Shown: positions 16,259 to 26,095 of the stretch, piece after piece
Position numbering within the stretch: position 1 is the stretch's first letter
Layout of the letters: each line of letters begins with the position of its first letter
Assembly: GCA_051000345.1 (NCBI GenBank)
Contig: JBPCOJ010000046.1
Span: 1-64,000 of the forward strand
Length of the DNA stretch: 64,000 bases
Origin: JBHENC01 sp051000345
Lineage (GTDB): Bacteria; Acidobacteriota; Blastocatellia; Pyrinomonadales; Pyrinomonadaceae
Reading direction: 5' to 3'
Made by a program: the position numbers and the translations under genes
The notes under the pieces: model-generated
Told to the model about the DNA's origin: nothing
The model's database searches: none
Seen by the model: the letters and a program-made list of their open reading frames with translations, nothing else

Positions 16259-17212
16259 ATGCGTCTTTTTCACGGCACAGATAATGCGGAGATTGCGCGG
16301 CCAACCGTGCTGACGCTCGGCGTCTTCGACGGCTTGCATCTCGGCCACCAACTGATTATGCGCACCGTAGTCGAGCGCGCGCGCCGCATCGGTGCTGTGC
16401 CGACGGCGATTACCTTTGACCCGCACCCGCGCGCCGTGCTTCACACGGAATCCGCGCCGCCGCTTCTGCAAACTTTCGATCAAAAGCTGGAAGCCTTCGG
16501 CGCGCTCGGCATAGAGCAGGCGATTGTCATTCGCTTCACGAAGGAATTCGCGTGCGTCAGGGCGAAGGATTTTTTGCGCGATGTCGTGCGCGAGCGCTTG
16601 CAGGCGAGGGAAGTTTATCTGGGCTGCGGCTTTGCCTTTGGCTACAAGCGCGAAGGCAACATAGAGTTGCTGCGCGAGGCAGGCACGGAGCTTGGCTTTT
16701 ACGCGGACGAAGTGCCGGAAGTTCGTTTGCGCGGGCGGCGCGTCAGTTCGAGCAGGATTCGTGAATTGTTGACAACAGGCCATGTCAATCTCGCGCGCCG
16801 TATGCTCGGACGGCCTTACGGCGTCGAGGGCAGCGTCGTGCGCGGCGACGAGCGCGGGCGCACGATTGGTTTCCCGACAGCCAATCTGCAACCGCAAAAC
16901 CGCGTCATACCGCGCAACGGCGTTTACGTTACCGCCACACTTATCGATGGATTATGGCGGCGAAGCGTGACCAACATCGGCACGCGCCCGACCATCAAAT
17001 CACACGGCGATTCTTCGATTGAAACGCACGTTATGAATTGGTCTGGCGACCTTTACGGGGATGTCGTGCGCGTGCGTTTTCTGCATCGGTTGCGCGACGA
17101 AAGGAAATTTAATTCGCTTGACGAACTGAAACAGCAGATTAAGCGCGACGAAGAACGCGCCGCCGAATATTTTGCGAGACGTGGCGTGCGGCGCTCGCTC
17201 GCCATTGTTTAA
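16259..17212 (+). CDS. ribF: bifunctional riboflavin kinase / FAD synthetase
   Basis: The 317-residue protein has the usual RibF layout. The N-terminal nucleotidyltransferase domain contains GVFDGLHLGHQ (21-31), FDPHPRAVL and SSSRIRELL. The C-terminal flavokinase domain from about residue 180 contains GRPYGVEGSVVRGDERGR and IGFPTANL. It converts riboflavin to FMN and then FAD. The ATG follows directly on a heptamer repeat, leaving no normal ribosome-binding site (CTGCTCCT precedes it), so translation may be weak or use the repeat as its leader. Confidence 0.95.
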   Translation: MRLFHGTDNAEIARPTVLTLGVFDGLHLGHQLIMRTVVERARRIGAVPTAITFDPHPRAVLHTESAPPLLQTFDQKLEAFGALGIEQAIVIRFTKEFACVRAKDFLRDVVRERLQAREVYLGCGFAFGYKREGNIELLREAGTELGFYADEVPEVRLRGRRVSSSRIRELLTTGHVNLARRMLGRPYGVEGSVVRGDERGRTIGFPTANLQPQNRVIPRNGVYVTATLIDGLWRRSVTNIGTRPTIKSHGDSSIETHVMNWSGDLYGDVVRVRFLHRLRDERKFNSLDELKQQIKRDEERAAEYFARRGVRRSLAIV

Positions 17213-17283
17213 GAGCGCGTTTAACTGCGCGCTTACGGCTGCTGCCATAAGATTGCGACAACTTTGATTTATCATCGAACACG

Positions 17284-19068
17284 ATGGCAGTCACCGAACA
17301 AAAAGAATCTCCTTTATCATTTGTTCCCGATGATTCTTTCAAAGGTGGAAATGCTTCCCCGCAAACTTCGCCCCGCGCGCTTGCGGCGGCGGCGGCTCCC
17401 GCTTCCAAAATTATTACCGCTGACGACAAGGAAAACGCCGTGCGTCTTCTGTCATCACGCGCCGCACACGCTGAAACGATTGAGGCACAGATTGACGGCA
17501 CGCGCGCCGAACGTCTTTCGTGGCGCGGCTTTTGGCGCATGTGGCAAATCGGGCGCGTGCTCGGTCTGCTCGGCTTTTATTTGTTTCTCGAAAACTACGA
17601 CGCGCGCGCGAAGTTTATGCGGCGGATGGCGGAACGCTTGCGCGAAGAAGCGCGCGTGCGCGGACGCCTTGCGCGTTTTCAGGAATGGAGCCGCAATGTT
17701 GATCGCCGCGCCATTCATCATTTGACGCTGCTGACGCGTCGCATTGTTTTTCGCGGCCACGACGGAACTGAAAATAAGGAAGCGCGCCAACGCGAACAAG
17801 CCGCGCAGTTGAGAAAAAATCTCATAGAGCTTGGCCCGACGTTCATCAAAATAGGCCAATCGCTCGGCACGCGCGGCGATCTGCTGCCCATCGCTTACAT
17901 CAAAGAACTCTCGACGCTTCAGGATCAAGTACCCGCGTTCCCGACTACGGAAGCCTACGCGCGCATCGAAGGCGAGTTGGGGCGCAGCTTGCAGGAAGCT
18001 TACGCGGAGATCGACGCGCAGCCGATTGCCGCCGCTTCGCTCGGGCAAGTTTATCGCGCGCGGCTGCACACGGGCGAGGAAGTCGCGGTCAAAGTTCAGC
18101 GCCCGCACTTACACGGGATCATTACCTTTGACATTTCCGTGCTGCGTCGTATCACGAGCTTTCTCGCGCGCTTTCCGCAGCTAAACGAAAACGCCGATTG
18201 GGAAGGAATGCTCGGCGAGTTCAGCGAAACGATTCACGAGGAAATGGATTACGCGCAGGAAGGCCGCAACGCGGATCGTTTCCGCGAGAGCTTCAAGGAT
18301 TGGCGCGCCATTCATGTGCCGAAAATTTACTGGTCACATTCAACCGCGCAAGTGCTCACGATGGAGTTCATACGCGGCACGAAGGTAACGGAAACCGAAG
18401 CCTTGCGCGCGCGCCGCATCTCGCCCGTTAAAGTCAATCGCTTGCTTGTGCGAACCTATTTGAAGCAGCTTCTCGAAGACGGTTTTTTTCACGCAGACCC
18501 GCATCCCGGCAATCTGCTGGTGATGGACACGGGGCATCTCGCCTTCTTCGATTTCGGGATGGTCGGGCGCATCACGCCGCGCCTTCAATCGCAGATGATA
18601 GACGCCTTCTTTCACGTCGTCGCGCGCGATGTTCACGGCCTCGCGCAGGATTTGATTAACTTGAATTTCCTTAAGCCGGGTGTTGATGCCGACAAAGTGC
18701 GTCCTGTTATCGAAGCGTTGTTCGAGCATTATCTCAATCTGAAATTGGGCGACGTAAATTTCAAGGAATTGACTTACGATCTTGCCGAAGTAATGTACGA
18801 ATATCCGTTTCGCCTGCCCGCAAACTTCACATATATTATTCGCGCGCTGATGACGCTCGAAGGCATCGGCCTCGTCACAGACCCGGGCTTCAGCTTCTTC
18901 GACACCGCGAAGCCTTACGCAAAGGAATTTATGCTCAGGCGCGAAGGAAAACAGTTTCGCAAATTGATCCTAGACAAAATGACTGGACGCGACGCGGACG
19001 GGCGCGTCGAGTGGAGCAAGATGTGGAAACTCGCAAAGATGGCCGCGAAAACTTATTTTGAAAAGTAG
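17284..19068 (+). CDS. UbiB/AarF (ABC1)-family atypical kinase
   Basis: The 594-residue protein has an unusual N-terminal extension of about 150 residues before the ABC1 core. Core elements are the KxGQ-like motif (FIKIGQSLGTRGDLLP), AVKVQRPHL near 270, HADPHPGN near 402 and DFGM near 424. Family members are required for ubiquinone or prenyl-lipid metabolism, probably through ATPase activity. No quinone biosynthesis genes are adjacent, so the lipid target is unknown. A perfect terminator follows. Confidence 0.9.
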   Translation: MAVTEQKESPLSFVPDDSFKGGNASPQTSPRALAAAAAPASKIITADDKENAVRLLSSRAAHAETIEAQIDGTRAERLSWRGFWRMWQIGRVLGLLGFYLFLENYDARAKFMRRMAERLREEARVRGRLARFQEWSRNVDRRAIHHLTLLTRRIVFRGHDGTENKEARQREQAAQLRKNLIELGPTFIKIGQSLGTRGDLLPIAYIKELSTLQDQVPAFPTTEAYARIEGELGRSLQEAYAEIDAQPIAAASLGQVYRARLHTGEEVAVKVQRPHLHGIITFDISVLRRITSFLARFPQLNENADWEGMLGEFSETIHEEMDYAQEGRNADRFRESFKDWRAIHVPKIYWSHSTAQVLTMEFIRGTKVTETEALRARRISPVKVNRLLVRTYLKQLLEDGFFHADPHPGNLLVMDTGHLAFFDFGMVGRITPRLQSQMIDAFFHVVARDVHGLAQDLINLNFLKPGVDADKVRPVIEALFEHYLNLKLGDVNFKELTYDLAEVMYEYPFRLPANFTYIIRALMTLEGIGLVTDPGFSFFDTAKPYAKEFMLRREGKQFRKLILDKMTGRDADGRVEWSKMWKLAKMAAKTYFEK

Positions 19069-19108
19069 AAATCTTCGTTCAATCTCAAGGGAAATGATTG
19101 TGAATAAT

Positions 19109-19145
19109 AAAACGGCTACTCTGCAAGGAGTAGCCGTTTTATTTT
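19109..19145. terminator. bidirectional terminator
   Basis: Arms 19109-19121 and 19128-19140 pair perfectly over 13 bp with a 6-nt loop, flanked by A and T runs. It lies between the convergent UbiB-like and SPFH genes. Confidence 0.9.
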
Positions 19146-19159
19146 GATTATCGAACTGC

Positions 19160-20080
19160 TTACTTAGTGCTGCCGCCGCCCGGTTGAAGCTGAATGAATG
19201 GCATTCCGCCGGAGCCTGTGACCTGCGGCATGTGGCCGTCCCATTTTTGCAGAGCTTCGTATTGAACGAGTTGCTGCGTCAGCGATTTGGTCAAACGCTC
19301 GTTGGCTGCCGATTGTGCTTCGGCGATGGTTGTAATTCTCTTCGCTTCGCCTTCCGCTTCGGCGACCTTCTGGCGCGCTTCTGCTTCGACTTGCGCGACT
19401 TTGTTTTGCGCGCGCTGTGCGTCCTGCTGCGCCTGAATCGCTTGGTTGATGGACGTGACGACGTTGGCATCGAGGCGCGGATTGCCGACCATTGAAACCG
19501 TGTCGATCTTAAAGCCTTTCGGTTCGAGTTCGCGCGTTAAGTCGTCTTTCACTTTGGCGAGCAGTTCCTGTTTCTTCGCGCCGTAGATGTCCACGACGGG
19601 CATCGCGGAAGCAATGCGCGAAAAGGCATCGCGCACCTTCGATCTCATGTATGTTTCTGTGATTTCCTGCGGCGTGCGGCGGAATTCGACGAAGACCGCA
19701 GGCACTTTCTCGACGATGAAAGCGTAGGACAAACTCACGTCCACATTGACCACTGCGCCTTCCACAGAGTTGAACGTGATGGATTGGTCGTAGGCCGAGC
19801 CTTCGCGCGCATCTTTCGTCCAGACGATGGTTTGCAGAAACACGGGGTATTCATAAATCCGTTCGTTGATTGGATTATAGAACTGCCTGCCGGTCAAAAC
19901 CGGATAATGTTCGACGCCGCGATTGCCGCCCGATAGATTGACTTTAACGCCGACGTAGCCGGGCGGAATGACGGTGCATCCGGCGAACGCGATTGCGCCG
20001 ACGATGAAGAGAACGAAGAAGGCTGCGATGACCGTGATGAGCGATCTATTTACGCTCAAGTTTTGATTCATCAGTTTCAT
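19160..20080 (-). CDS. SPFH/prohibitin-family membrane protein
   Basis: From ATG 20080 the product is 306 residues. This start has a GGAG site (CGGAGCATTTCA) and removes an unlikely basic extension. An N-terminal hydrophobic segment (about 14-34, ending FAGC, a marginal lipobox) is followed by an SPFH domain starting at IPPGYVGVKVN. A long Ala/Glu/Gln-rich coiled coil (about 210-270) comes next and a short Gly-rich tail ends the protein. Such proteins oligomerise on membranes and modulate proteases. Its start lies within the end of the upstream small membrane protein gene, suggesting coupled expression. Confidence 0.85.
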   Translation of the reverse strand: MKLMNQNLSVNRSLITVIAAFFVLFIVGAIAFAGCTVIPPGYVGVKVNLSGGNRGVEHYPVLTGRQFYNPINERIYEYPVFLQTIVWTKDAREGSAYDQSITFNSVEGAVVNVDVSLSYAFIVEKVPAVFVEFRRTPQEITETYMRSKVRDAFSRIASAMPVVDIYGAKKQELLAKVKDDLTRELEPKGFKIDTVSMVGNPRLDANVVTSINQAIQAQQDAQRAQNKVAQVEAEARQKVAEAEGEAKRITTIAEAQSAANERLTKSLTQQLVQYEALQKWDGHMPQVTGSGGMPFIQLQPGGGSTK

Positions 20081-20489
20081 TGAAATGCTCCGCTGAATTA
20101 GTTGTTTCGGAGAATAAGCTTTTGGGCTGAACTCCGTCTTTGAACGCCGATTGCTTTTCCGTTTCCCCGCTGCTGTTGCCACTCGTGCGCGCAAAGATAA
20201 ATTTCGTCAGCGCGAAATAAACCAGCGCGCCGACGGCGATCAATGTGGCGAGGATAATCGCGCAGCCGATCAGCACGCTGAAATCCGATTTCGCGTTGAG
20301 AAGCTGCGCGGCCTTCGACCACAGAATCCACAGCACAGGCACGCCCGCCACAAGACACACGGCGGCGATTATCGAGTGCTTTGCTTGCCACGATGTTCTG
20401 TCGTTCAAGTTTGTCGCCCTACCTGATACGACCAAGCTATGATGTTGAGCAGCGGGTTTGTGATGATTGATGCGGCGTTCATGTTTCAC
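20046..20489 (-). CDS. small two-TM membrane protein upstream of the SPFH gene
   Basis: The 147-residue protein (GTG start 20489) has two clear hydrophobic segments, near residues 39-58 and 70-95. A charged, Ser/Glu/Lys-rich tail follows. It matches no family I recognise. Its last 35 bp overlap the SPFH coding start in another frame, which argues for a shared transcript and perhaps a shared complex. Confidence 0.6.
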   Translation of the reverse strand: MKHERRINHHKPAAQHHSLVVSGRATNLNDRTSWQAKHSIIAAVCLVAGVPVLWILWSKAAQLLNAKSDFSVLIGCAIILATLIAVGALVYFALTKFIFARTSGNSSGETEKQSAFKDGVQPKSLFSETTNSAEHFNETDESKLERK

Positions 20490-20606
20490 GCTTGTTAAGC
20501 CATGCGCGGCGATTGGCGATTCATAACTTTGGCCGCGCCCTTTCAGGCTTCATGCGTTCAAAATGTTATACGCGGGCGTGACATCAAAGGTTCTCGAAAT
20601 CGTTTC

Positions 20607-20679
20607 GTAGGGGCAGCGGCTTGTCCCTGCCCGTGATTCATTTAATGCAACGCGGGTTAGGACAAGCCGCTGCTTCTAC
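20607..20679. repeat. imperfect 20-bp inverted repeat
   Basis: The left arm is GTAGGGGCAGCGGCTTGTCC (20607-20626). The right arm at 20660-20679 matches its complement in 18 of 20 positions. The TAG stop of the minus-strand M14 peptidase lies in the right arm. It looks like a dispersed repeat and may also act as terminator for that gene. Confidence 0.7.
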
Positions 20680-23081
20680 CTTTGCTGAATAGCATTAAAT
20701 AGCAACGGATACGTCGCCAGCGATTGCCCGCGATACTGCGGGCGAAAGCCGAAGAGAACGACGCGCCCGCGCCCCAATGCGACCTCGACGAGCGCCGCCT
20801 TGCCCTTTAATTTTTCGCCGCCGAGTAGATAACCGGAAAGCAGCGGGTCGCTGTTCGACGGGTAGCGCGCGATGACATGAACACGCGCCGCTTCTTTCGC
20901 ATCGCTAATCTCGAAGACGGGCGAATCTTCCACCCACGCGATTGATTCCTTCGGCATACCTTTGGCGATTGAATGCGTCGTGTCTAATTCCGTTCGCAGG
21001 ATTGAGCCGGGTACATAAAATTCCGTGCGCTTTAATCCTTCTGTGATGTCGCGCACGGGCAACTTGAATTGCTCAATCGCAAAATCCGAAGCCCTGTTCA
21101 AAGCGATGAGCGTGCCGCCCGCTTCGACGAACTCGCGCAAACTCCTGACACCTTCCGCGCCAAGCCCGCCCGTGTATTCAACAGGCATCGTGCCCGCCTT
21201 GTGTCCGTTCAGAAGGAGTCGCGCCGCCTGATCCGGGATGATGATCGCGTCGTACTTGACGCGCAAGTTTCCCGCACGCGCTTCCGCATCTTCGAGCGAA
21301 GAAAAGGGTGGGATTCTTCCCACTATATCATCCATAAATTCGTAAGGATGAGTTCTGCCGGTTTGTTGAAGCATCCAGCGCGTCCAGCCTTCGTCCATCG
21401 AAGGAACATGAGATTTATAAATAGCTAATCTCTCAACTGATGAGTAGGTGGGAAGTTCAGCTTCATCGTCATATACAAATTTCTTGCACTTGAACGGCGA
21501 ATAAACTGGCGTGACTTCAGCATCCATCATTAGTGGTAAGGTTTGAGCCGTTACGTCGTAAGGCGTAATTGGTTGGCCTGATGAATCACGCAAATCCGGG
21601 TAGTGTTGTCTTTCAAGCAGTGCCTTAGCGAAACCGCCATAAGGTTGCGCCATTCGCACAAATGCACGCGCATGAGGGAGACTATTCTTTGAATTGCCAG
21701 ACGCCTCACAATCATCTATCTTCACGCCGCCCTTTCTGAGTATGAAGTCTAAGACTAAGCTTTTCGTAGATGATGACTTTAGTTCATAAGCGATTAGTTC
21801 TCCTGTCTTTCGCTCGCGCACTGCATCCCTTCCAATCTCGTAAAATCTTTGCAGCCAAGTCGTGCGGTTTTGGGCGGCGTGCTTTATCAGGGAAAAGGCG
21901 GCGCTTGTCATGTAATTCGTGATGTCGCGCAGATGCCACTCGCCGCCCGGCCAGACGGGTGCGAAGCTGGCGGATTCTTTGCGCGGATCGAAGCCTAAGC
22001 CGGGACGCAAATCTTCAAAGCGAATCGTGACGGGTGTGGCGAGTCTGCATGATGCTGTTTCGGAGAGGATGCGGACGCCGCCGTGATAGTGCGAGTAGGC
22101 GCGTGCGGGCGTCCATGCGTCGTAGGTGGAATCAGTGGTGATGCCTTTGAATCCGGCGGCGCGCATCTCTGTTGCCATTGCGCGGCCTAGTTCCGTGTAG
22201 CCTTCGACGATCTGTTTGGGAACGTTCGGTTCGACAGGGGCGAGGTATGGCGGCAGGAAGAGACGCGCGCCGTTTGCGCCTTGCTGGTGTATGTCGTTGA
22301 CGATCTGCGGATGCCAGACGTTATGGATTTTGTCCACGACAAGCTGCGTTTCCTTTTGCGTGAAGGCGTACCAATCGCGGTTGTCGTCGTGGCCTGTGTA
22401 TTTGTTGTAAAGCACGGGCGGGTCTGTGCCTTCAAAGGGAGTGCCGAGCGTTTTGTCGTACCAATTCTTGACGATGTCAACGCCGTCCGGGTTCAGGGAC
22501 GGCACAAGCAGCACGATGGTATTGCGCAGGATATTTTGCACGTCGGCATCGTTTGATGATGCGAGACGATGCGCAATCAACATGCTGGAAAGATACGAGC
22601 CGACTTCGTTTGAGTGTATGCCGCAGGTGATAAGCACGATGGTCTTGCCGCTTGCGATTAGTTCTCTCGCTTTTCGGTCAGCAGCAGATTGGTTCTGTGG
22701 CGCTCCAATCGTGCGCGGGTCTGCGAGTTGGCTCTGAATCTTTTTGTATTCTTCGAGGCGCGCGAGATTCTCCGGCGCGCTAATCGTCGCTAAAACAAAC
22801 GGCGCGTTCAAAGTCGTTCGCCCGATTTCTTCAAAGCGCACGCGATTGCTTGCGGCGGCTAATCGCTTGAAATACTCGACGGTGCTCGCCCAACTCGCCA
22901 GCTTACGATCATCGCCCGGACGAAAGCCCAACACGTCTTCGGGCGCAGGCACGCGCGCCGTTGTTGCGGTTATGCCTTGTCGAGACGCGGTGCGTTGCGC
23001 GTTTGCGGGAATGGCGACGAAGGAAAGCGCGAAGATGGAGGCTAAAATTAGCGCAAGCGAAGAACGTGTGCGTGTAAGCAT
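20676..23081 (-). CDS. exported M14-family zinc carboxypeptidase-like protein
   Basis: The 801-residue protein has a signal peptide (hydrophobic 9-28, ANA-Q) and a peptidase M14 domain. The zinc motif is H156-S-N-E159 with probable third ligand His265 (NDIHQQG). Substrate-binding elements include NPDG and NRDW. A C-terminal region of about 300 residues contains a Rossmann-like segment (YDAIIIPDQAARLLLNG ... GGTLIALN) resembling a glutamine-amidotransferase-type fold. It probably trims peptides in the envelope, and the divergently encoded OPT peptide transporter fits that role. Confidence 0.88.
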   Translation of the reverse strand: MLTRTRSSLALILASIFALSFVAIPANAQRTASRQGITATTARVPAPEDVLGFRPGDDRKLASWASTVEYFKRLAAASNRVRFEEIGRTTLNAPFVLATISAPENLARLEEYKKIQSQLADPRTIGAPQNQSAADRKARELIASGKTIVLITCGIHSNEVGSYLSSMLIAHRLASSNDADVQNILRNTIVLLVPSLNPDGVDIVKNWYDKTLGTPFEGTDPPVLYNKYTGHDDNRDWYAFTQKETQLVVDKIHNVWHPQIVNDIHQQGANGARLFLPPYLAPVEPNVPKQIVEGYTELGRAMATEMRAAGFKGITTDSTYDAWTPARAYSHYHGGVRILSETASCRLATPVTIRFEDLRPGLGFDPRKESASFAPVWPGGEWHLRDITNYMTSAAFSLIKHAAQNRTTWLQRFYEIGRDAVRERKTGELIAYELKSSSTKSLVLDFILRKGGVKIDDCEASGNSKNSLPHARAFVRMAQPYGGFAKALLERQHYPDLRDSSGQPITPYDVTAQTLPLMMDAEVTPVYSPFKCKKFVYDDEAELPTYSSVERLAIYKSHVPSMDEGWTRWMLQQTGRTHPYEFMDDIVGRIPPFSSLEDAEARAGNLRVKYDAIIIPDQAARLLLNGHKAGTMPVEYTGGLGAEGVRSLREFVEAGGTLIALNRASDFAIEQFKLPVRDITEGLKRTEFYVPGSILRTELDTTHSIAKGMPKESIAWVEDSPVFEISDAKEAARVHVIARYPSNSDPLLSGYLLGGEKLKGKAALVEVALGRGRVVLFGFRPQYRGQSLATYPLLFNAIQQR

Positions 23082-23125
23082 TGCTTTATGTGAACTCCAA
23101 AATATCTAAGAAGCTGTTTGGAAGG

Positions 23126-23276
23126 GTCGCTCCAGCGGAGCGAGATGTTTATAGAATCGAGACGGATAATAAAATGAAAGCTCCTTTAGGAGCGGCATGT
23201 GTGAGCAATGTCGCTCCGCTGGAGCTAAGAACCATTGAATAGGACTGTTGGCTATAAACATGCCGTCCCTACGGGA
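23126..23276. repeat. mosaic palindromic element between the M14 and OPT genes
   Basis: An outer 10-bp inverted pair (ATGTTTATAG 23145-23154 and CTATAAACAT 23252-23261) encloses or abuts four mini-hairpins of GCTCC/GGAGC or GTCCC/GGGAC type. This accounts for most of the 400-bp gap 23082-23488. The remainder holds only the GGAGG site of the OPT gene and no visible ORF. Confidence 0.7.
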
Positions 23277-23488
23277 CTTCTTCTTTCAGTTTGTAACTGT
23301 GTTGATTGATTCGTAGAAAAGACTTTCGTGCGCGGGAAGTGTAATGGAATCGGAAGCGTGTGAAAAGGGAAACGGCGCGTCGCGGAAAAACATGCTTGCC
23401 CTGTTGCGCGAAGCGCGTGTAAAGTAGCGTCTGCCTGAATAATCCCGCGCTCTCCTAACTTGTAAAAATTCATCGGAGGTTATCTTTC

Positions 23489-25903
23489 ATGTCGAGCAGC
23501 GATGTTCCCATGCCAGCAAACGAATACCCGGATCGAATCGGCGCGAGGCCGGATAATCCATTGGCCGCTTCGTTTCGCCCGTACATTCCGGCGGGCGTTG
23601 TCTTGCGCGAATTAACCATCCTGCCGCTCATCGTCGGCACACTGCTCGGCATCGTCTTCGGCGCGTCGTCACTTTATCTTGTGCTGAAAGTCGGCTTGAC
23701 CGTCAGCGCTTCGATTCCCGTCGCAGTTATTTCAATCACGCTTTTTCGCGTGCTCTCGAAGTTCGGTTTGCGAGATGCGACGATCTTAGAACACAACATC
23801 GTGCAGACGGCAGGCTCGGCGGGTGAATCAATCGCATTCGGCATTGGCGTGACGATGCCCGCGATTATGATTCTCGGCTTCGATCTGGATTTTACGCGCG
23901 TGATGCTCGTCGCGGTCTTGGGCGGATTGCTCGGCATCCTGATGATGATACCGCTCCGGCGCGCGCTCATCGTGCAGCAGCATGGACTTTTGAAATACCC
24001 TGAAGGAACGGCGTGCGCGGAAGTCTTGAAGGCGGGAGCAAGCGCCGAATCGCGTGCGGCGGCGGCGCAGGGAAGGGGGGATACACGGACAGCCGCAGAG
24101 GTTGCGGCAGCAACAAGAATCAGCGACGACGAGGCGGCGACGGGCGGCAAGACCATCGTCGCGGGCTTCGGCATAGGCTTTCTTTATTACGGGCTGGAAC
24201 AGATTTTCAAGACATGGAAGGAATATCCGACGAAGGTTTTCGGCAAGCCGTTCGAGTCCGGTTCGATTTCGTTGGAAAGCAATCCGGCGCTTCTCGGCGT
24301 CGGCTACATCATCGGGCCGCGCATTTCTTCGATTATGATGGCGGGCGGCGTGCTGTCGTTTCTCGTGCTGATTCCGGCGATTAAATTTTTCGGCAGCGGA
24401 CTGCTTGCGCCGCTCTCGCCGGAAACCGCGCACTTAATTCGTGACATGACGGTGACGCAGATTCAGAAGGCGTACATTCTTTACATCGGCGCGGGCGCGG
24501 TGGCGGCGGGCGGCATTATCAGTTTGTTTCGCTCGCTGCCGGTTATCTGGCACGGATTAAAGGGCGGCCTCGCGGATTTGCGCGGACGACAGGAGGAGAG
24601 CGCCAACGCGCCGCGCACGGATCAGGATTTGTCTATGAAGTTCGTCATCGGCGGCGTCATCGCTTTGCTGCTGGTGATTATGATCGCGCCGCAATTGAAT
24701 CTGCGTTGGAATCTTTTGGGCGCGCTTCTTATCGTCGCGTTCGGATTTTTGTTCGTTACTGTTTCGTCGCGCTTGACGGGCGAGATAGGTTCGTCGTCGA
24801 ATCCGATTTCCGGGATGACCGTTGCAACCTTGCTGCTGACGTGTCTCGTATTTCTGCTTATCGGCTGGACTGCGCCGCCTTACTTTGTGACGGCGCTTTC
24901 AATCGGCGGCATCGTGTGCATCGCGGCGTCGAACGGCGGCACGACTTCGCAGGATTTGAAGACTGGCTTTCTCGTCGGCTCGACGCCGAAGTATCAACAG
25001 ATTGCGATTCTCGTCGGCGCGCTCGCCTCTGCGCTCGTCTTAGGGCCGATTCTTTTGCAACTCAATCAATCCGGCACTGTGTATGTTCCCGTTGCGCAAA
25101 CAAAGGATTTTAGTTTTCCTGCGGACTTTCACGCGAACCCCGCTGAGTACGAGAGAAACGGCAGCGAACCGAAGCGCGAACGTTTGAGCGGCGCGCAGTC
25201 CGGCGCAGACTCGAACACATACAACGTCTGGCACAAAACGAGCACCGACTTCGGCCCCGCAGGGCGCTATCTTGTCAACGATCAAGGCGTGCCTGTTTAC
25301 CTGTCCGATCCGGGCATCAACGGCGTTTACGAAAAGCGTCCCGACGGTTCGAGCGTGCAGAAATTTACCGCGCCGAAAGCGACGCTGATGTCGTACATCA
25401 TCAAGGGCATTTTGAGCAGACAATTGCCTTGGGGCTTGGTGTTGCTCGGCGTGATGATTGCGGTTGTGCTGGAACTCTCCGGCATTCCGTCGCTGGCGTT
25501 TGCCGTCGGCGTGTATTTGCCGATCTCGACTTCCGCGCCGATTTTCGTCGGCGGACTTGTGCGCTGGATGGTGGACAGATATTTGCGCGGCAAGCCGGAG
25601 AACCGGAATATGACCGAAGAGGAATTGCTCGCAGAGAGCGACAAGAGTCAGGGCGTGCTGTTGTCTTCGGGCTACATCGCGGGCGGAACATTGGCGGGCG
25701 TCATCTTCGCGTTTCTCAACATTCCGCTGAAGGAGCGTCTCGATCAATTCGAGGGATGGGCAACGGCGCACAATCCTTTCTTCGAGGGGCAGTATGCGGA
25801 CGTACTCGGCTTGCTTCCGTTCATCGTATTGATGGTCGTGCTGTATCTTGTCGGGCGCGAAGCCTTGCTCGGCAATCGCTCGCGTGTGCGCGGCGAACTT
25901 TAG
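23489..25903 (+). CDS. OPT-family oligopeptide transporter
   Basis: The 804-residue polytopic protein has at least a dozen hydrophobic segments. Family landmarks include NIVQTAGSAGESIAFGIGVT near residues 95-115 and ALIVQQHGLLKYPEGTACAEV near 155-175. A soluble loop of about 110 residues (about 535-645) lies before the last membrane group. OPT proteins are proton-coupled importers of oligopeptides or metal chelates. A strong GGAGG site precedes ATG 23489. It is divergent from the exported M14 peptidase, suggesting a peptide-scavenging pair. Confidence 0.93.
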   Translation: MSSSDVPMPANEYPDRIGARPDNPLAASFRPYIPAGVVLRELTILPLIVGTLLGIVFGASSLYLVLKVGLTVSASIPVAVISITLFRVLSKFGLRDATILEHNIVQTAGSAGESIAFGIGVTMPAIMILGFDLDFTRVMLVAVLGGLLGILMMIPLRRALIVQQHGLLKYPEGTACAEVLKAGASAESRAAAAQGRGDTRTAAEVAAATRISDDEAATGGKTIVAGFGIGFLYYGLEQIFKTWKEYPTKVFGKPFESGSISLESNPALLGVGYIIGPRISSIMMAGGVLSFLVLIPAIKFFGSGLLAPLSPETAHLIRDMTVTQIQKAYILYIGAGAVAAGGIISLFRSLPVIWHGLKGGLADLRGRQEESANAPRTDQDLSMKFVIGGVIALLLVIMIAPQLNLRWNLLGALLIVAFGFLFVTVSSRLTGEIGSSSNPISGMTVATLLLTCLVFLLIGWTAPPYFVTALSIGGIVCIAASNGGTTSQDLKTGFLVGSTPKYQQIAILVGALASALVLGPILLQLNQSGTVYVPVAQTKDFSFPADFHANPAEYERNGSEPKRERLSGAQSGADSNTYNVWHKTSTDFGPAGRYLVNDQGVPVYLSDPGINGVYEKRPDGSSVQKFTAPKATLMSYIIKGILSRQLPWGLVLLGVMIAVVLELSGIPSLAFAVGVYLPISTSAPIFVGGLVRWMVDRYLRGKPENRNMTEEELLAESDKSQGVLLSSGYIAGGTLAGVIFAFLNIPLKERLDQFEGWATAHNPFFEGQYADVLGLLPFIVLMVVLYLVGREALLGNRSRVRGEL

Positions 25904-26026
25904 CGCAGCCGGTTTTGTGTGAAATACGAAAAGCGGATTGGAAGCAAAGAAGAAGCAATGAGGAAGCGGCAGATAATCAGCGACCACGCGCGTCGGCAAC
26001 GTTTCGCTGCTTTCGTGCTTCTATAA

Positions 26027-26068
26027 ATATGCGGCGCGTTTCTCCTTGAAGAAAAGCGCGCCGCATAT
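26027..26068 (+). terminator. hairpin after the OPT gene
   Basis: ATATGCGGCGCG-TTT pairs with its complement (26027-26042 with 26052-26068) with one bulged base and a 9-nt loop. There is no long T tract, but stem stability is high. Confidence 0.65.
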
Positions 26069-26095
26069 CACCACGCCGCAGGACTTACCTACCGA

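Noticed and set aside
16154..16897. 247-codon minus-strand frame across ribF
   Set aside because: Antisense to ribF; its end is made of the heptamer repeat.
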